A DNA stretch of 64,000 nucleotides, taken from assembly GCF_042453785.1 (NCBI RefSeq), contig NC_091674.1:5200001-5264000 (forward strand), written 5' to 3'. The translations under genes and the position numbers were made by a program. Source of the stretch: Malus domestica. Lineage: Eukaryota > Streptophyta > Magnoliopsida > Rosales > Rosaceae. The notes below the pieces were generated by a model, which was not told the DNA's origin, made no database searches, and saw nothing but the letters and a program-made list of their open reading frames with translations. This document shows, one piece after another, positions 1 to 11,371 of this stretch (position 1 is its first letter; each line of letters opens with the position of its first letter).

Positions 1-809
1 AAAGAACAACAAAACTGCACACACCAGCAAGCACTCATCTTCTACTTAGAAAATTCCTCAAACATCATGATGGGTAGCTTTGACAAGTTCCCTTTACGTT
101 TGCATCTTCTACATATCTAACAGATTTGTAGAGAGAATTATAAGCAAAGATCTGTAATGACCCCAAAGAAAAAAAAAAGGATGTGTTAGACCCACGCTAC
201 CCATAAGCTGAAATGTGCTTTTCAGCTTGTACAATAAGCACTTTATATCTGATTAGGTATTATCTACTTATTTTTTTTAATTATTTTTTAAATGTTTTTG
301 GTAGAGTTGCATATGCAAACTAAGACATGATCTTTACCAGCCAAATTACCGGATCTTGTTGCAAATAATTTTCTTTCATTTGTTGATTTTTTTTGTTTCT
401 TTTGAATTTTTCTTGTTGCATGCATGTTAGGAATTTTTCTTTCCCCTGCCTTCATTCAAATTCATGACAAACACCAAAACCATTGGATGTGTTGATAGTC
501 AACGAATCCAATGGTCGTTTTTCGTTGATATAAGTAACCGGCTATGTATATCATCTCTTCTTACAATATGTGTGCGAGCTTACCTGCATTAATTTCAATT
601 CATGACGAACACCAATACCATTGGATGTAACCTCGGCACAAAGTTAAACATATCCAATGATCTTTATGCTCATTCGAAGATTATCATAATATATCCGGCT
701 ACATATAATCTCCTCTAAAAATAAGTACGTGAATTCTACTGTTACGCGTCGGATTTCAGATACTATGATGTTATATCAATGGTGACGTTTTTTTATTTTT
801 GGTTAGTAG
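1..809. other. Intronic or upstream DNA of the DUF620 gene, with a diverged 130-bp duplication
   Basis: No coding exon was recognised here. The stretch ends in a splice acceptor (AG at 808-809), so it is probably the intron before the DUF620 exon; the earlier exons would lie off the left edge. Two diverged copies of a unit of about 130 bp lie at about 457-590 and 590-725. Both contain an ACACCAA-ACCATTGGATG core followed by a CCGGCTA-TATAATCTC-like end. Confidence 0.5.
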
Positions 810-1334
810 GGATTAGATCCAATGGCAATATCAGCTGTATTTTCCCTAGCGCAGTACATGGGGGAAAAGCAAATCTCCGGCGTTGATTGCTTCGTCTTGA
901 AATTGTCAGCTGATCAAACGGATCTGGCTGAACGAAGTGATAGCACAGCAGAGATGATCAAACATGTAATATTTGGCTACTTCAGCCAAAGAAATGGGCT
1001 GCTAGTGCACCTAGAGGACTCTTACTTAACCAGGATCCAGTCACCTGGTGCCTACCCTACCTACTGGGAGACCACAATGTCGACGAAAATCGAGGACTAT
1101 CGGACGGTGGAGGGTGTGATGATCGCACACTCCGGTCAGACGAATGTGATCATCACACGGTTTGGGGACAATCTAAAGACAGGGTCTGCAATCACGCGGC
1201 TGGAAGAAACATGGACGATTGATGATGTTGCATTCAACGTCCCTGGATTGTCCATGGATTGCTTCATTCCTCCTAAAGAAGTACAGAAAAATTACCCTAA
1301 GAAGAATTTTGATTGGAGATCACCATTGCATTAA
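810..1334 (+). CDS. DUF620 family protein, C-terminal exon (5' partial)
   Basis: The last exon of a plant DUF620 protein, 174 codons plus a TAA stop. The exon opens after the acceptor AG at 808-809 and reads GLDPMAISAVF, then GEKQISGVDCF, the central HVIFGYFSQ and GLLVHLEDSYLTRIQ blocks, the YWETTMSTKIEDYR block, VEGVMIAHSG, and FNVPGLSMDCFIPP near the end. These blocks are the strongly conserved core of the family as I know it. The in-frame ATG at 822 lies inside the conserved part and is not a likely start, because the codons before it (G-L-D-P) also match the family. Upstream exons are not in the window. The molecular function of DUF620 is not established. A short GAT repeat follows the stop. 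Confidence 0.85.
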   Translation, partial: GLDPMAISAVFSLAQYMGEKQISGVDCFVLKLSADQTDLAERSDSTAEMIKHVIFGYFSQRNGLLVHLEDSYLTRIQSPGAYPTYWETTMSTKIEDYRTVEGVMIAHSGQTNVIITRFGDNLKTGSAITRLEETWTIDDVAFNVPGLSMDCFIPPKEVQKNYPKKNFDWRSPLH

Positions 1335-1570
1335 CGATGATGATGATGATGCTCTTGATCACGATTAGTTGATAAAGGATTTGATTATGTTTTGATCCAT
1401 GACTTGTGTGAACAGTTGAATATTTTTTTACTCTTCCCGCTCTATGTGTCGAAGTGTAAATATAGTTATCTTCATCATGCTTATGTACATCTTTATATAC
1501 ATATTTTTTACTCTTCCCGTTTGATAACTATTTTGTTTTATTTTTTATTTTTTTTACTAGAGAAAGAAAG

Positions 1571-3000
1571 AAGTAGATAATTGGAAGCTTTTATGAAAAT
1601 GATTTGGGCTAAGTTTATTTTAACAAAAAATTATGTTATAACTTTATTTCATGAAAAAGAATTAAATATTAATGGAAAACTCTTAAATTTTAATAAAAAA
1701 GACAAAAGAACTTAAATTTTAATGAAAATGACACAGTTTTAATATTAAAAAAAAGAAAAAGACCTGACACGCTGGACCCGTGCGTCCATCACATGCATTG
1801 TTTATGAAATTGAACACTATTTATGAAACTAAACGGTATTACACTATTTATTGGTCCAGTTTCATAAATAATGTCTAGTTCTTGGTCCACTTTCATAAAT
1901 AATGCTTAGTTCTTGATCATGTTTCATAAATAGTGATTAGTTATTGGGTTTAGTTTCATGTGATTAGTTATTGGGTTTAGTTTCATAAATAGTATATAGT
2001 AATTCGTACATTTTCATATATAGTGTCTATTTCTTGGTCCAGTTTCATCAATAGTGTCTAGTTATTGGCTCACTTTCATAGTGCCTAATTCTTGGTCATG
2101 TTTCATAAATACTGTCTAATTATTGGTTTAGTTTCATAAATAGTTTCCACCTATTGATTTAGTTTTAGAAATGGTGCTTAATTCTTGGTTTCATTTGATA
2201 AATAGTATCTATTTATTAGTCCAGTTTCATAAATAATGTCTGCAAAATTGAAAAATAATGCAAATTAAATCAATAAAGTCAAATACAAAATATCCATCAA
2301 ACTAAACACAGATGGTTTCAACTCCATATGTTCTTTTATTATTTATTAGAAAGTTTTAGAATAAATTCAATCATAGACAATTTTCGAAATTTGAAGATGG
2401 TAAACAATGATGTCTTCCATGGACACGTTCATGTTCTTGGGAGACTTCCAGAGTAAGATGCCAAGTTCCATGACCATGAGGATTCAAAATTGACATCGCC
2501 AACACCTTGCCCATCATCGGAATATTCTTCATCGCTTGGGGTTTCAAATACGAAACTTGAAGTCATTGGTCTATTTCAATCCCAACTCGATGTCGGCTGG
2601 AAAAAACAGGGTAGCTTTTTATTTTGCAAAAACCATTTTGAAATATCGTAATTAACGCACACATCGCTACCAATTAAACGGTTTGTGATTATAAACAAGC
2701 CATTATAAAAGCAGAAGAGATTTGGGGTCATCATATCAGTGGTTATTGTCCAGATGAGTTTTGTCATGTCTATCAGTAGTAAGCCTTCTGATAAGGGTCG
2801 TGCTCCTTGCACGCGCTTTTAATTAACTTTTTTTTTTGTGTCTTTTTCACCGCTCCGTGGGCAAATCCATCTTTTTTTCAAAAGGGAATGGTTTCATTTT
2901 ATTGTTCTTATTATTAAATAAAGTTTCATGATGGTTTTTTTGTTAAAATCCAAAGTTTTGAAACTTTTTTTATTAGTTTTCCTTAGATAGTTACTACAAT
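1571..3000. mobile_element. Non-autonomous Mutator-like element remnant, rich in the TTTCATAAATAGT motif
   Basis: The right edge (about 2925-2990), read on the minus strand, carries AAGGAAAACTAAT followed by an AAA-GTTTCAAAACTTTG block. The left arm of the giant MULE has the same succession at about 20,795-20,880. The left edge (about 1,600-1,735) has a similar TTAAATTTTAATAAAAA-type block. Between 1,800 and 2,250 the motif TTTCATAAATAGT, spaced by TCTAGTTCTTGGTCCAG-like text, recurs about ten times with a spacing near 33 bp. No transposase sequence and no clear target duplication were found. The boundaries are approximate. Confidence 0.45.
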
Positions 3001-3269
3001 ATTCTACTATAATCTACATTCTATGCTAAGACTAGTATAAGGGTTTGAACTTAGGACATAATGAATTAAAGAGGCCCTAACGTTAATCCACCACTTGCCA
3101 ATGTATAATATTTGTTTCTCCTAAAATACGTTTGATTTAATTTTTCTCTTTTGGTTTATTTGTTTTATTTATTAATTATGGTTTCTTGCCAATTATTACT
3201 AACCGAACTCCTTCTCATTAGTGTAGATAATATTGTTTGTAAAAAAAAAAAAATTATGATTTCTTAAAA

Positions 3270-3490
3270 TAAAATTAAAAAGATTAGGGTTTCCTTTCCC
3301 AAATAGGATTAGGTTTTCCTTGTTATTTAGGGTTTACCTTTTATTGTTTCCTAGTACAAATTGGATGTGGTAGCTATATAAACCCGATCCTGTTTTTCTA
3401 TTGTGGTATTGAGATTTCAATTTAGACAAATTTGAGACCTTTATCAATCCGGTGGATTCCAGTACTCTTGTGCTGTTGATTTACGACGCT
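3270..3490 (+). promoter_or_regulatory. Copia-LTR-like fragment with TATA box
   Basis: The text has repeated TTAGGGTTT and TAGGATTAGGTTTTCCTT phrases, a TATATAAA box at 3375-3382 and, after it, a TTTATCAATCCGGTGGATTCCAG-like tail. Each of these is typical of the 3' half of plant Ty1/copia LTRs as I know them. It ends about 50 bp before the ATG of the zinc-binding gene fragment, so it may be the promoter that gene fragment uses. No LTR ends or target duplication were identified. Confidence 0.4.
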
Positions 3491-3537
3491 GATCTAAGAC
3501 TGTATTTTCCACTGCGTATTTAATTGTCATCGCGGAG

Positions 3538-3976
3538 ATGACCAGCGAAGAAATTGAAATTCACTCCGGAGTGGAAGCAGCAACCCCAATTAACGGAGGA
3601 GCTGAAGAAACCGTTACACCAGCAGCCTTCCGCTGCAAGAAATGCCGAAGAGTTGTTGCATCGCAGGACAATGTTCTGGATCACAAACCGGGCGAGGGAG
3701 AGCAATCGTGGCGGCGCAAACCCAAAAGTGGCGGTGGTGATGGCGGCAGCTCGAAGTCGGTGGAGGAGGGTTCAAAAATATTGTTCGTCGATTTTTGTGG
3801 ACGAGCCTCCAATGTGGATGAAGACGGCGGTCGGAGAAGGTGCAGTGGAGGGGAAGTTGTACTGCGGACATTGTAAGTCTCCGTTGGGTTGCTTCAATTG
3901 GGCAGGCACCCAATGCAGTTACGGTGCGTGGATCACCCCCGCCTTCCAGCTCCATAAAAGCCGGCTCGACATATGA
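3538..3976 (+). pseudogene. At4g18593-like zinc-binding protein (DUSP12/YVH1 C-terminal domain type), frameshifted
   Basis: The start at 3538 gives MTSEEIEIHSG, then FRCKKCRRVVASQDNVLDH with a CxxC pair. After a run of five A (3774-3778) the family sequence continues in the next frame: CSSIFVDEPPMWM, YCGHC, LGCFNWAGTQC and WITPAFQLHKSRLD, to a TGA stop at 3976. Plant proteins of this short type (annotated as inactive dual-specificity-phosphatase-like) consist only of the zinc-binding domain found at the C-terminus of DUSP12/YVH1. One extra A in the homopolymer explains the break. In addition the usual CSCG zinc-ligand pair reads CSYG (TAC at 3920-3922), so a ligand is lost even if the frameshift is a sequencing error. 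The copy has no introns in this span. It is probably a decayed copy, possibly retroposed or captured. Confidence 0.7.
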
Positions 3977-4314
3977 TATCGATCAACCTCACAAGGCAAA
4001 AGCATGGCATCAAAATAAATAATTATAGCACTAAAGCAATGTTTAGGAAATTATATATATAGTGGTGAAGCCAGGAACTGTCGAGAGGAGAGACGAACTT
4101 AAGAATGTAAGGTTCCAAAAAAGGGCAACAATCAAATCCTTTTATATAGTTATGCCTTTCATGATTTATCAATACAAACAAATTACAATTGTTGCCGGCT
4201 ATGTTTCATTTCATAAAAATGTGGCATAATAGGCTCATTATTAATAAAAATAAATACAGTTTTCTCAATATAAACTCAATGACCTCACTTTGTTGGGAAC
4301 TACCCGAAATACTT

Positions 4315-4440
4315 GAAGAAAGAATATCAAGAATATTCGAAGTAGGACTACTCGGAATATTCGAAAGAGGACTAGCTGAAATATTCGAAGGAGGACTAGT
4401 CAGAATATTCAAAGGAGAACTGGCCGGAATATTTGAAGAA
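4315..4440 (+). repeat. 24-bp tandem repeat, about five copies
   Basis: The unit is close to ATATTCGAAGGAGGACTAGT and has a period of 24 bp. It stays in frame, giving an eight-residue repeat (IFEGGLVR-like) on the plus strand. Copies differ at several bases. There is no sign that the surrounding open stretch is a real gene. Confidence 0.7.
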
Positions 4441-5345
4441 TGATTTAATGCCTACTGTCAAAACCAATCATATGACTTTCTACGGAGAAACGGAGATGTC
4501 GGAAGGTGATAATCAAACACTAATGCATTGAGACTCATTCAAAATATGGTTGACACAAAGAATGTGTTATTAAAAATTTTAGAGTGCAATTCTCACATTT
4601 GGAGCCATGAATCAACACTTGTTTTCAACAAACTCAATGCTACAAAATAGTTTGTCCAACAACCATGTCAAAAACCAAATCGAACTAATACTAAAAGCTA
4701 ATCATGATAAACGGAAAGTTAAATGAATTCAGACCATGAAAGCTACCAACATCAAATTGGGTTTATCATCTACCAGTAAACAAAAAGAGGGGTTTTTACA
4801 ACCCAATGAAGCTTATTACCTGAAGAACACAACAACAACCAAATCGAAGAGATATCGTTGCCCGTGACACTTGCACGAAAAAATTAATAAATTTGTTGTA
4901 GTTTAGAGTTTCATTCCACTCTAAATCAAATCCAGAACACAAAGAAAATGAAAATAGGGTCACCTGCCTATTACCTTATCTTCTTTTTCATTTTGAATTT
5001 TCGATCCATAAAAGAAGCATAACCAAGGTGGTGAGAGTAAGAGAACGATGCAGCAGAAAAACAAAAGAGCTTGTGACCTGTGCAAAAAAAGCCTTTGCGA
5101 TTTGAGAGGGAAATGATAGTAAATTGAAGTAATTTGAAAAAGAGTTTGAGCTCCAACAAACCTTACCCATCCTCACTTGGAAATCAACGGTTGCCCACTC
5201 CAGATAAAGATTTGAAATACAACGAAATCCACGGGAGACCAAGTATATCGGAATTGCTTTTTGCTTATAGAGGAAGGACACTGAGTATGGGAGCCAAAAA
5301 CAAGGGGATCTCTGAAGCATTTCACGAGGGGATGCTAAGTGAAGT
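4441..5345. other. No gene recognised
   Basis: The stretch is AT-rich and contains short open frames on both strands, none with a recognisable protein family. It may be the 5' side of the LTR debris that follows. Confidence 0.4.
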
Positions 5346-6480
5346 TTGCACCTCACGTAGGATTCTAAGTCCCACTTTAAGCCTTGGGCTAATAAAAGGA
5401 AGTATGCACCTCACGTGGGATTCTAAGTCCCACTTTAAGCCTTTGGCTAATAAAAGGAAAAGACAAATCAATGTCCTATTTCGCAAAGCCTTTAGGTGAT
5501 ATTATAGAAGGTCATATATGGGTTTTAAATAAATCCAATTAGCATCTTATTTTGCCAAGTCTGAATACAAGTCTACAAATTCAAATCAAATTTAATTCAT
5601 AAGTCAAACTTGTGGAGCTTCAAATACACTGAAGGTTGCATCAAGGGAGGAAAATAAAAGCTCCTTTAAAAAGTGGAATTCAACTCACGTGGACCTTACA
5701 ATCATGGGCACCGTTGATTGAAGATGATGCAAGTAAACATGGAGGCACATTATGTGTGAAAACGATGCCGATATCGAATCTGTGGAGGACGTAAATCACT
5801 TCAAATACCATGAACACAAACCATCTCAAAACACAAAGTTTGATGGCCTTACGCTACGTTAAATTTAATGGATCAAATTCCTAAAGTGGCCAATGACATG
5901 AAGTCGCTCCAAATATCAAAAGGCACAAAGCCATATCAAATACCAAAATGGCACAAAGTTGCTTTAAATGGCACGAAGCCATGACAAGACCCAAATGGCA
6001 CAAAGCCATGTCAAATCAAATGACAAAGCCGCTACAAATGGCACGAAGCCGCTACAAATGGTACGAAACCATATCAAATCCCAAAGGGTACAAAGCTGAA
6101 GAAAAGTCTCAAATGACATGAAACCGTATCAAATATCAAATGGCACAAAGCTGTGACAAGTCTTAAATGGCACGAAGCTACGTTTTGCTCCAATGACATA
6201 AAGTCCTTGCCCGCACGAGCTGAAACTGCATAAGGCACCAACAGCTCTAATGGCTCAAAGTCCTCGCTTGCATGAGGTAAAACTGCACAAGGCATCAAAT
6301 GCTCATTGCCTGCACGAGTTAAAATTGCACAAGGCATCAAACCCCAACAAATACATAAAGAACTACGAGTGATTTGATCCCTCAACGAGGGTACGTAGGT
6401 AATTTAGGGCTCGACCTAGGTGCAGTCGCAAAATCAAACACCCAAATCCCCAAGTTACGATTTATTCATATTAGAATCAA
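5346..6480 (+). mobile_element. Degenerate Ty3/gypsy LTR remnant
   Basis: Two tandem copies of a 61-bp unit (TGCACCTCACGTRGGATTC to GGCTAATAAAAGGAA) lie at 5347-5465. A block of AAATGGCACAAAGCC-type repeats follows. The stretch ends with GAGGGTACGTAGGTAATTTA at about 6386-6405, after a GATCCCTCAA phrase. A GGGTACGTAGGCAG box is common in LTRs of plant Ty3/gypsy elements, and the solo LTR at 21,867-24,172 carries one at about 23,993. No terminal TG..CA pair or target duplication was located. Confidence 0.5.
5885..6360 (+). repeat. AAATGGCACRAAGCC short tandem-like repeat
   Basis: At least fifteen variants of a 14-28 bp phrase (CAAATGGCACAAAGCCATGT, CAAATGGCACGAAGCCGCTA and shorter forms) follow one another with varying spacers. 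The second half changes to TGCACGAG-TTAAAATTGCACAAGGC units. Inside the LTR remnant. Confidence 0.75.
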
Positions 6481-6703
6481 AGACTTTTTTTCCTTTTAAT
6501 GAATGATTGTAATTAATAGACGCATAGTCTAGAATAGGTCGAACTCAAATTAATAAAACTCTCTTTGAAAAATGAATGAGAGTGAAATTATATCGAGTGA
6601 ATTATTTGTTTACATATTGTATACAATTTTTGCTCAACACTCACAATGAGAATTCTCCTTGAAAAAACAAATGAACAAGAAAAAGTATGAAAATATGTAA
6701 ATT

Positions 6704-6774
6704 GCGTTTGCCGGGAGTCGAACCCGGGTCTATTGCTTGGAAGGCAATTATCCTAACCGTTGGACTACAAACGC
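6704..6774 (-). tRNA. tRNA-Gly (anticodon UCC)
   Basis: The minus strand folds as a 71-nt cloverleaf. The acceptor arm is GCGTTTG with CAAACGC, the D arm GTCC-AACGGTTA-GGAT, and the anticodon stem ATTGC/GCAAT around the loop CTTCCAA, giving anticodon TCC. The T arm CCGGG-TTCGACT-CCCGG contains an intact B box (GGTTCGACTCC). A TTTT pol III terminator lies about 10 nt past the 3' end (AAAA at 6690-6693 on the plus strand). No intron. It reads glycine GGA codons. Confidence 0.96.
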
Positions 6775-7349
6775 TTGACTTAACATTCTTTCAGATTGTG
6801 AGGTAATATAATAATATTTTATGTTTATATTAGATAATATAATGATCATTGCCGAAGGAAAATTTGAAAGGCAGGTTTATAGGCTTTGTTCAAATGAATG
6901 TTAACTGAGATCTATAGGCCTTGTCCACTAAAATTCAGAGATGACTAACTTAACAGAAAATTCTAAGGCTCGATCATCAAATTAAGTGGTTGTTCGACAA
7001 CAAACAAACAAACTTTGTTTCTATGTTAGGTAATTATCAACTGACATACTCATAGTTAAAAAAGAACCATACACAACCGCGCCCAGCCTACATAAGAGCT
7101 TGGCCCAACTGAAGGCATCATATTTCTCAATGTTCCATCCACACCCTTTTTTACATCAGATTATTTTGGGTGGTTAAAACTTGGAAATCATATGCTCATA
7201 AAAAACCTACCACACCCAAAGAACCACTCATAAAAACACAGTGGGAGTGGGAGATGACAAGAGAGTTCCCGCCAAGTTTGCCGTTGGTAAAAAAAGTGTG
7301 AAAGGGGGTGGCATCCAAAGAGTGCTCCCTCTTGTGCCAAAATCTCCCC

Positions 7350-7357
7350 TATAAAAA
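7350..7357 (+). promoter_or_regulatory. Probable TATA box of the MS2-like gene
   Basis: TATAAAAA in a CCCC-TATAAAAACCAACTCC context, about 300 bp upstream of the proposed start codon. It is followed by a CT-rich leader at 7385-7440, typical of plant 5' UTRs. Transcription would then begin near 7380. Confidence 0.55.
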
Positions 7358-7653
7358 CCAACTCCATTTCCACACATTCACCTAACTCCCATCTCCCTCC
7401 TCCCTCCTCCTTCCACCCTTCCTTTCTCTCTCTAGAAAATCAAGTTTGCAGAAACCATATCCAAACTACCACTTTTTCTCATCAAAATCTTAGGTAGTTT
7501 ACTTGCTTATTTTTCTCTTTTGGGATAGGAAGTGTTTAGCTAGGGTTTCAACCCAACCATGCATTTTTTACTGCAACTTTTGTTTGTTATCCTTCTTTTT
7601 TCCTCTTTCATTTGATTAATTTGTGTTTTTCTTTTACAATGTCGTTGGCAGTG

Positions 7654-10472
7654 ATGGAAGCTGTGTTCCTCAACTCTTTCTCACCGCCGTCAGCAGTCGC
7701 ACCGGATAAAATCTTGAGTGTGTGTGATCATAAGAGGAATTGGTGCTTGTTGAGGAGAAAAAAGAGTGTGGTGTTGTGCCAAGGGTCAAGTAGTGGCAAT
7801 GTTGTAAAGACTGGCGGGTTTTCTTCCGCGGCAGTGATGGATGCCGGAAGCCTGGTTTTGACTCCGAATGATCAGAAGAGCCCGAAAGAGAGTAACATCG
7901 CAGTGAAGGATTTGGTGCCTTTTGGTGGCTCATCGTCCTCCTCTTTGGTGGAGATGCATGATGGCATTGGAATTGTAAAATTTCTTAGAGGAAAAGGGTT
8001 TTTCATAACTGGTGCAACCGGGTTTCTAGCAAAAGGTAAGAACTTTCTACTAAATACAGACAGAAAATGTATCTTTGATCATACTTTTGATGTTTTTTTT
8101 TTCTTTGTTTAAGTTTGATCTCTTCTGATGTGTTGTGTACATTTATGTTGTTCTTTTTTGTTAAACATCTAGTTCTTATCGAGAAGATATTAAGGACAGC
8201 GCCGGATGTGGGGAAGATATTTCTATTGATCAAGGCGAAAAACAAGGAAGCTGCAATGGAAAGATTAAAAACTGAAGTACGTTTTTCTCTAATCTATTTA
8301 TTTTTCTTCTATTTCGTTGCTCTTACTTTCAACTCTGATGTGCGCGGTTGTGATTGCGTAGATCATAAATGCAGAGCTTTTCAAGTGTCTAAGACAAACT
8401 TACGGAAAATCTTATCAATCCTTCATGTTAAGCAAGCTAGTTCCTGTGGTAGGAAATGTGTGTGAATCAGATCTTGGCATAGAAGATGATGTAGCCGGTT
8501 TGATTGCGAAGGAAGTTGATGTAATTGTAAATTCTGCAGCCAACACTACATTTCATGAAAGGTTAAATGGCCTTTTACATCCTAAGATTCTCATTTCTTC
8601 GCTACATGTATACGAATTCCTCCTAACAATTGAGTTCGGATTGTGATATATTTTCGCTCCGTTCTGTTTTTTAGATATGATGTAGCTATAGATATAAACA
8701 CAAAAGGACCTTGCCACCTTATGGCCTTCGCAAAGAAGTGCAAGAAACTTAAGCTCTTCCTGCAAGTTTCCACCGGTAAGTAACACAAAGCTGTGATTTC
8801 TTCTATGGAACTGCTTTTGCCAACTCGAATTTTAATTAAGGATTGATGCTTTTGTCCTCTCATTTTCAGCTTATGTTAATGGACAAAGGCAAGGGAGAAT
8901 TATGGAAAAGCCATTTTATATTGGCGAAAGCATAGCGGGCGAAAGTCACATATCTGAAACCCCACCAGGATTTTTTTCCCTAGATGTCAAAAATGAAATA
9001 AAATTGGCTTTGGATTCCAAGGGAGCTTATGAAAATAATGAGGTTGCTCAAAAGATGAAAGAGTTGGGTTTAGAAAGGTAATGGCTTCAACTTTTTAACA
9101 TGACAAAACTAAGACCTGAATTAGATTGATTATTGTTTTAACATTACAAAACTATCATCTAATCAGGGCACGAAAGTACGGATGGCAAGATACGTACGTG
9201 TTCACCAAGGCAATGGGTGAAATGATGATTGATAACATGCGAGGTGACATACCCGTAGTCATAATCCGGCCTAGTGTCATCGAAAGCACTTGCAAAGAGC
9301 CATTTCCTGGTTGGATGGAAGGAAATAGGTACATCTTAATTGTGTAGTTTACCCTGAAGCAAAAACGTCATCTACATTTTTCAGATTTACATCAGCTTTG
9401 AAATAAACCTCTGCTGTTCCGATTTTCGCAGGATGATGGATCCAATAGTTTTGTACTATGGAAAAGGGCAGCTCACAGGTTTTCTAGTCGATCCAAATGG
9501 AGTACTCGATGTGGTAATGACTAGTTTTCTTTTCTTAAATTTGCCCTTAGGCATGGTTGGTTGCTTTTATGACATTGACATGGTGAAATATGTGCCACCT
9601 ATGCATATACACACAAACATGTATGTATATGTGTGTATCACATGTTCATTCACTGAATTTTAGTTGGAAATTGGCATGACATGCTAGCAGGTTCCAGCAG
9701 ACATGGTTGCTAACGCAACGTTGGCGGCGATTGCAAATCATGGAATGGCTCAGAAACAAGACATAAACATCTACCAGATTACTTCGTCAGTTGCAAACCC
9801 TTTAGATTTCCAAGAACTGAGTGAACTACTCTATGAGCATTACAACTCCTCGCCGTGCAAGGACGCGAAAGGCAGGCCAATCCAAGTTCCATCGATGAAA
9901 CTCTTCAGCTCGATGGAAGATTTCTCTGCTCACATTTGGAGAGATGCCCTCCAACGAAGCGGGTTGACAGCGTTGTCTTCCTCGAACGGGAAGCTGTCTC
10001 AGAAGCTAGAAATGATTTGCAGAAAATCAGTTGAGCAAGCAAAGTACTTGGCTGGCATTTATGAGCCATATACTTTCTATGGTGGAAGGTATGATACTGC
10101 ATAATCCTTTGATATTCTAAGCTACTCTGATTAACGGGAAGGAGATCAAACTCAAGTGCAAGGGAAGCACACTCCAACCGGCCCAATCCACTCAAGTAGT
10201 GTGCTCCCCTATGCACCTACATCCGAATTCTCCGTAGTTTAAGTTGAATTAACATATCGCTCGAGTAAAAGAAAAACACATGAATTTTAATTAATAAAAA
10301 TTGGTGCAGGTTTGACAACAGCAACACTCAGAGACTGATGGAGAGGATGTCAGAGGAAGAAAAGAGGAAGTTTGGATTTGATGTTGGAAGCATAGATTGG
10401 AAGGACTATATTACAAATGTCCATATCCCAGGTCTTAAGAGGCATGTCTTGAAGGGCAGAGGGGGTTTGTAG
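7654..10472 (+). CDS. MS2: Fatty acyl-ACP/CoA reductase, MALE STERILITY 2 (FAR2) type
   Basis: Nine exons: 7654-8035, 8173-8276, 8362-8561, 8675-8775, 8870-9077, 9167-9328, 9432-9513, 9691-10088, 10310-10472. They total 1800 bp, 599 aa, all with GT-AG introns and matching phases. The family reduces plastid-derived acyl-ACP (or CoA) to fatty alcohol for the sporopollenin wall of pollen. The first ~70 residues are Ser-rich and look like a plastid transit peptide. The NAD(P)-binding motif TGATGFLAK is at residues 119-127, the conserved [13 protein letters not shown] stretch (here [12 protein letters not shown]) follows, and the catalytic YxxxK is Y342-VFT-K346. The C-terminal FAR_C (sterile) domain contains [20 protein letters not shown] and ends in HVLKGRGGL. 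The MEAVFL start (7654) was preferred over in-frame ATGs at 7612 and 7639 because family members begin MEA. Nothing looks broken. Confidence 0.93.
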
Positions 10473-11371
10473 CTCAAACAAAATGCTGCCTGCCTTGTGG
10501 CCCTAATCAAAATATCTCAAGCCATGCAACTAGTTTGTAATAAGCCACATTATTTTCCATTTTTCTTTTTTCTCTTTTCTTCTTTTTAATTAGCCTATAA
10601 ATCTGGTGGGAGGGAAGGTGCAAAAAAGAAGTGTTGCCTTCGCTCTCCCAGTGTACTCTATTTCATTAAACTTCTATGATGCAAGAAAGAAATACAAATG
10701 TTCAATCACAAATTCTGGAGTGACCGTCTCGCTGCTAGCAATACTATATTATTTGTGTCATTGATGCCTCGTTAAATCTTTAAGGTTTTAAATTTATACA
10801 CATAGACGATCATCAATATAATTTGTAAATTGTAATACAATCATGATTCAAAGTTAAAGATGAAATTATATTTTATTTTTCTCATTTTACAACTGACGTT
10901 CATAATATTTGAAGTTTTGAACTTACAACCTCCTTGCTTCTGTTTATAATTTTTTTAATAATAAATTATTAGTTTGGCAATATTTTTTTTGTCAAATGTT
11001 ATATTTATTAAGTTAGATGTTAAATTAAAGAATTAAACTCACGCTGTGATGTGAGGGTAATACCAAGGGCCACTTGTATTAGTTTGGCAAATATTTGGCA
11101 ACATTTTGGAAAGTGGGACGTTCTTTCCTGCGGAAGACATTTCTCTGCCAGTCAAAATCTAACTACAATTGTCCAACGAACAAATTGTTTTGCCAAATCC
11201 AATTCCTACCGCTTGTTTTCAATTTCGGTTTCTTTGATTTGAACAGGGAAAGAAAAAGAGAAGGTTCGGTTTTCTTTGTTTTCTGCGACTCTCATAGTCT
11301 CCTTCTTGTTCTTCTTCTCTCTGAGACAGAGAACGCGGAGAGAGAGAGAGAGAGAGACCGGAGAGAAGGGA
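10473..11371. other. Intergenic: MS2-like 3' UTR and LPP-delta promoter/leader
   Basis: No additional gene was recognised. The first 200 bp should be the 3' UTR of the MS2-like gene. The phrase ATTAGTTTGGCAA occurs at about 10,968 and 11,079. A GA repeat (about 11,340-11,357) lies just before the next start codon, probably in the 5' UTR. Confidence 0.5.

Noticed and set aside
1392..1580. Open frame of 62 codons after the DUF620 gene
   Set aside because: AT-rich with Ile/Tyr/Phe-rich translation, no family features; it lies in the likely 3' UTR.
4988..5356. Minus-strand frame of 122 codons
   Set aside because: No recognisable domain; it overlaps repeat debris and an equally long plus-strand frame.
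6074..6385. Minus-strand frame of 103 codons with MPCAVLPHA-like repeats
   Set aside because: It is the reverse translation of the AAATGGCACRAAGCC repeat block, not a gene.
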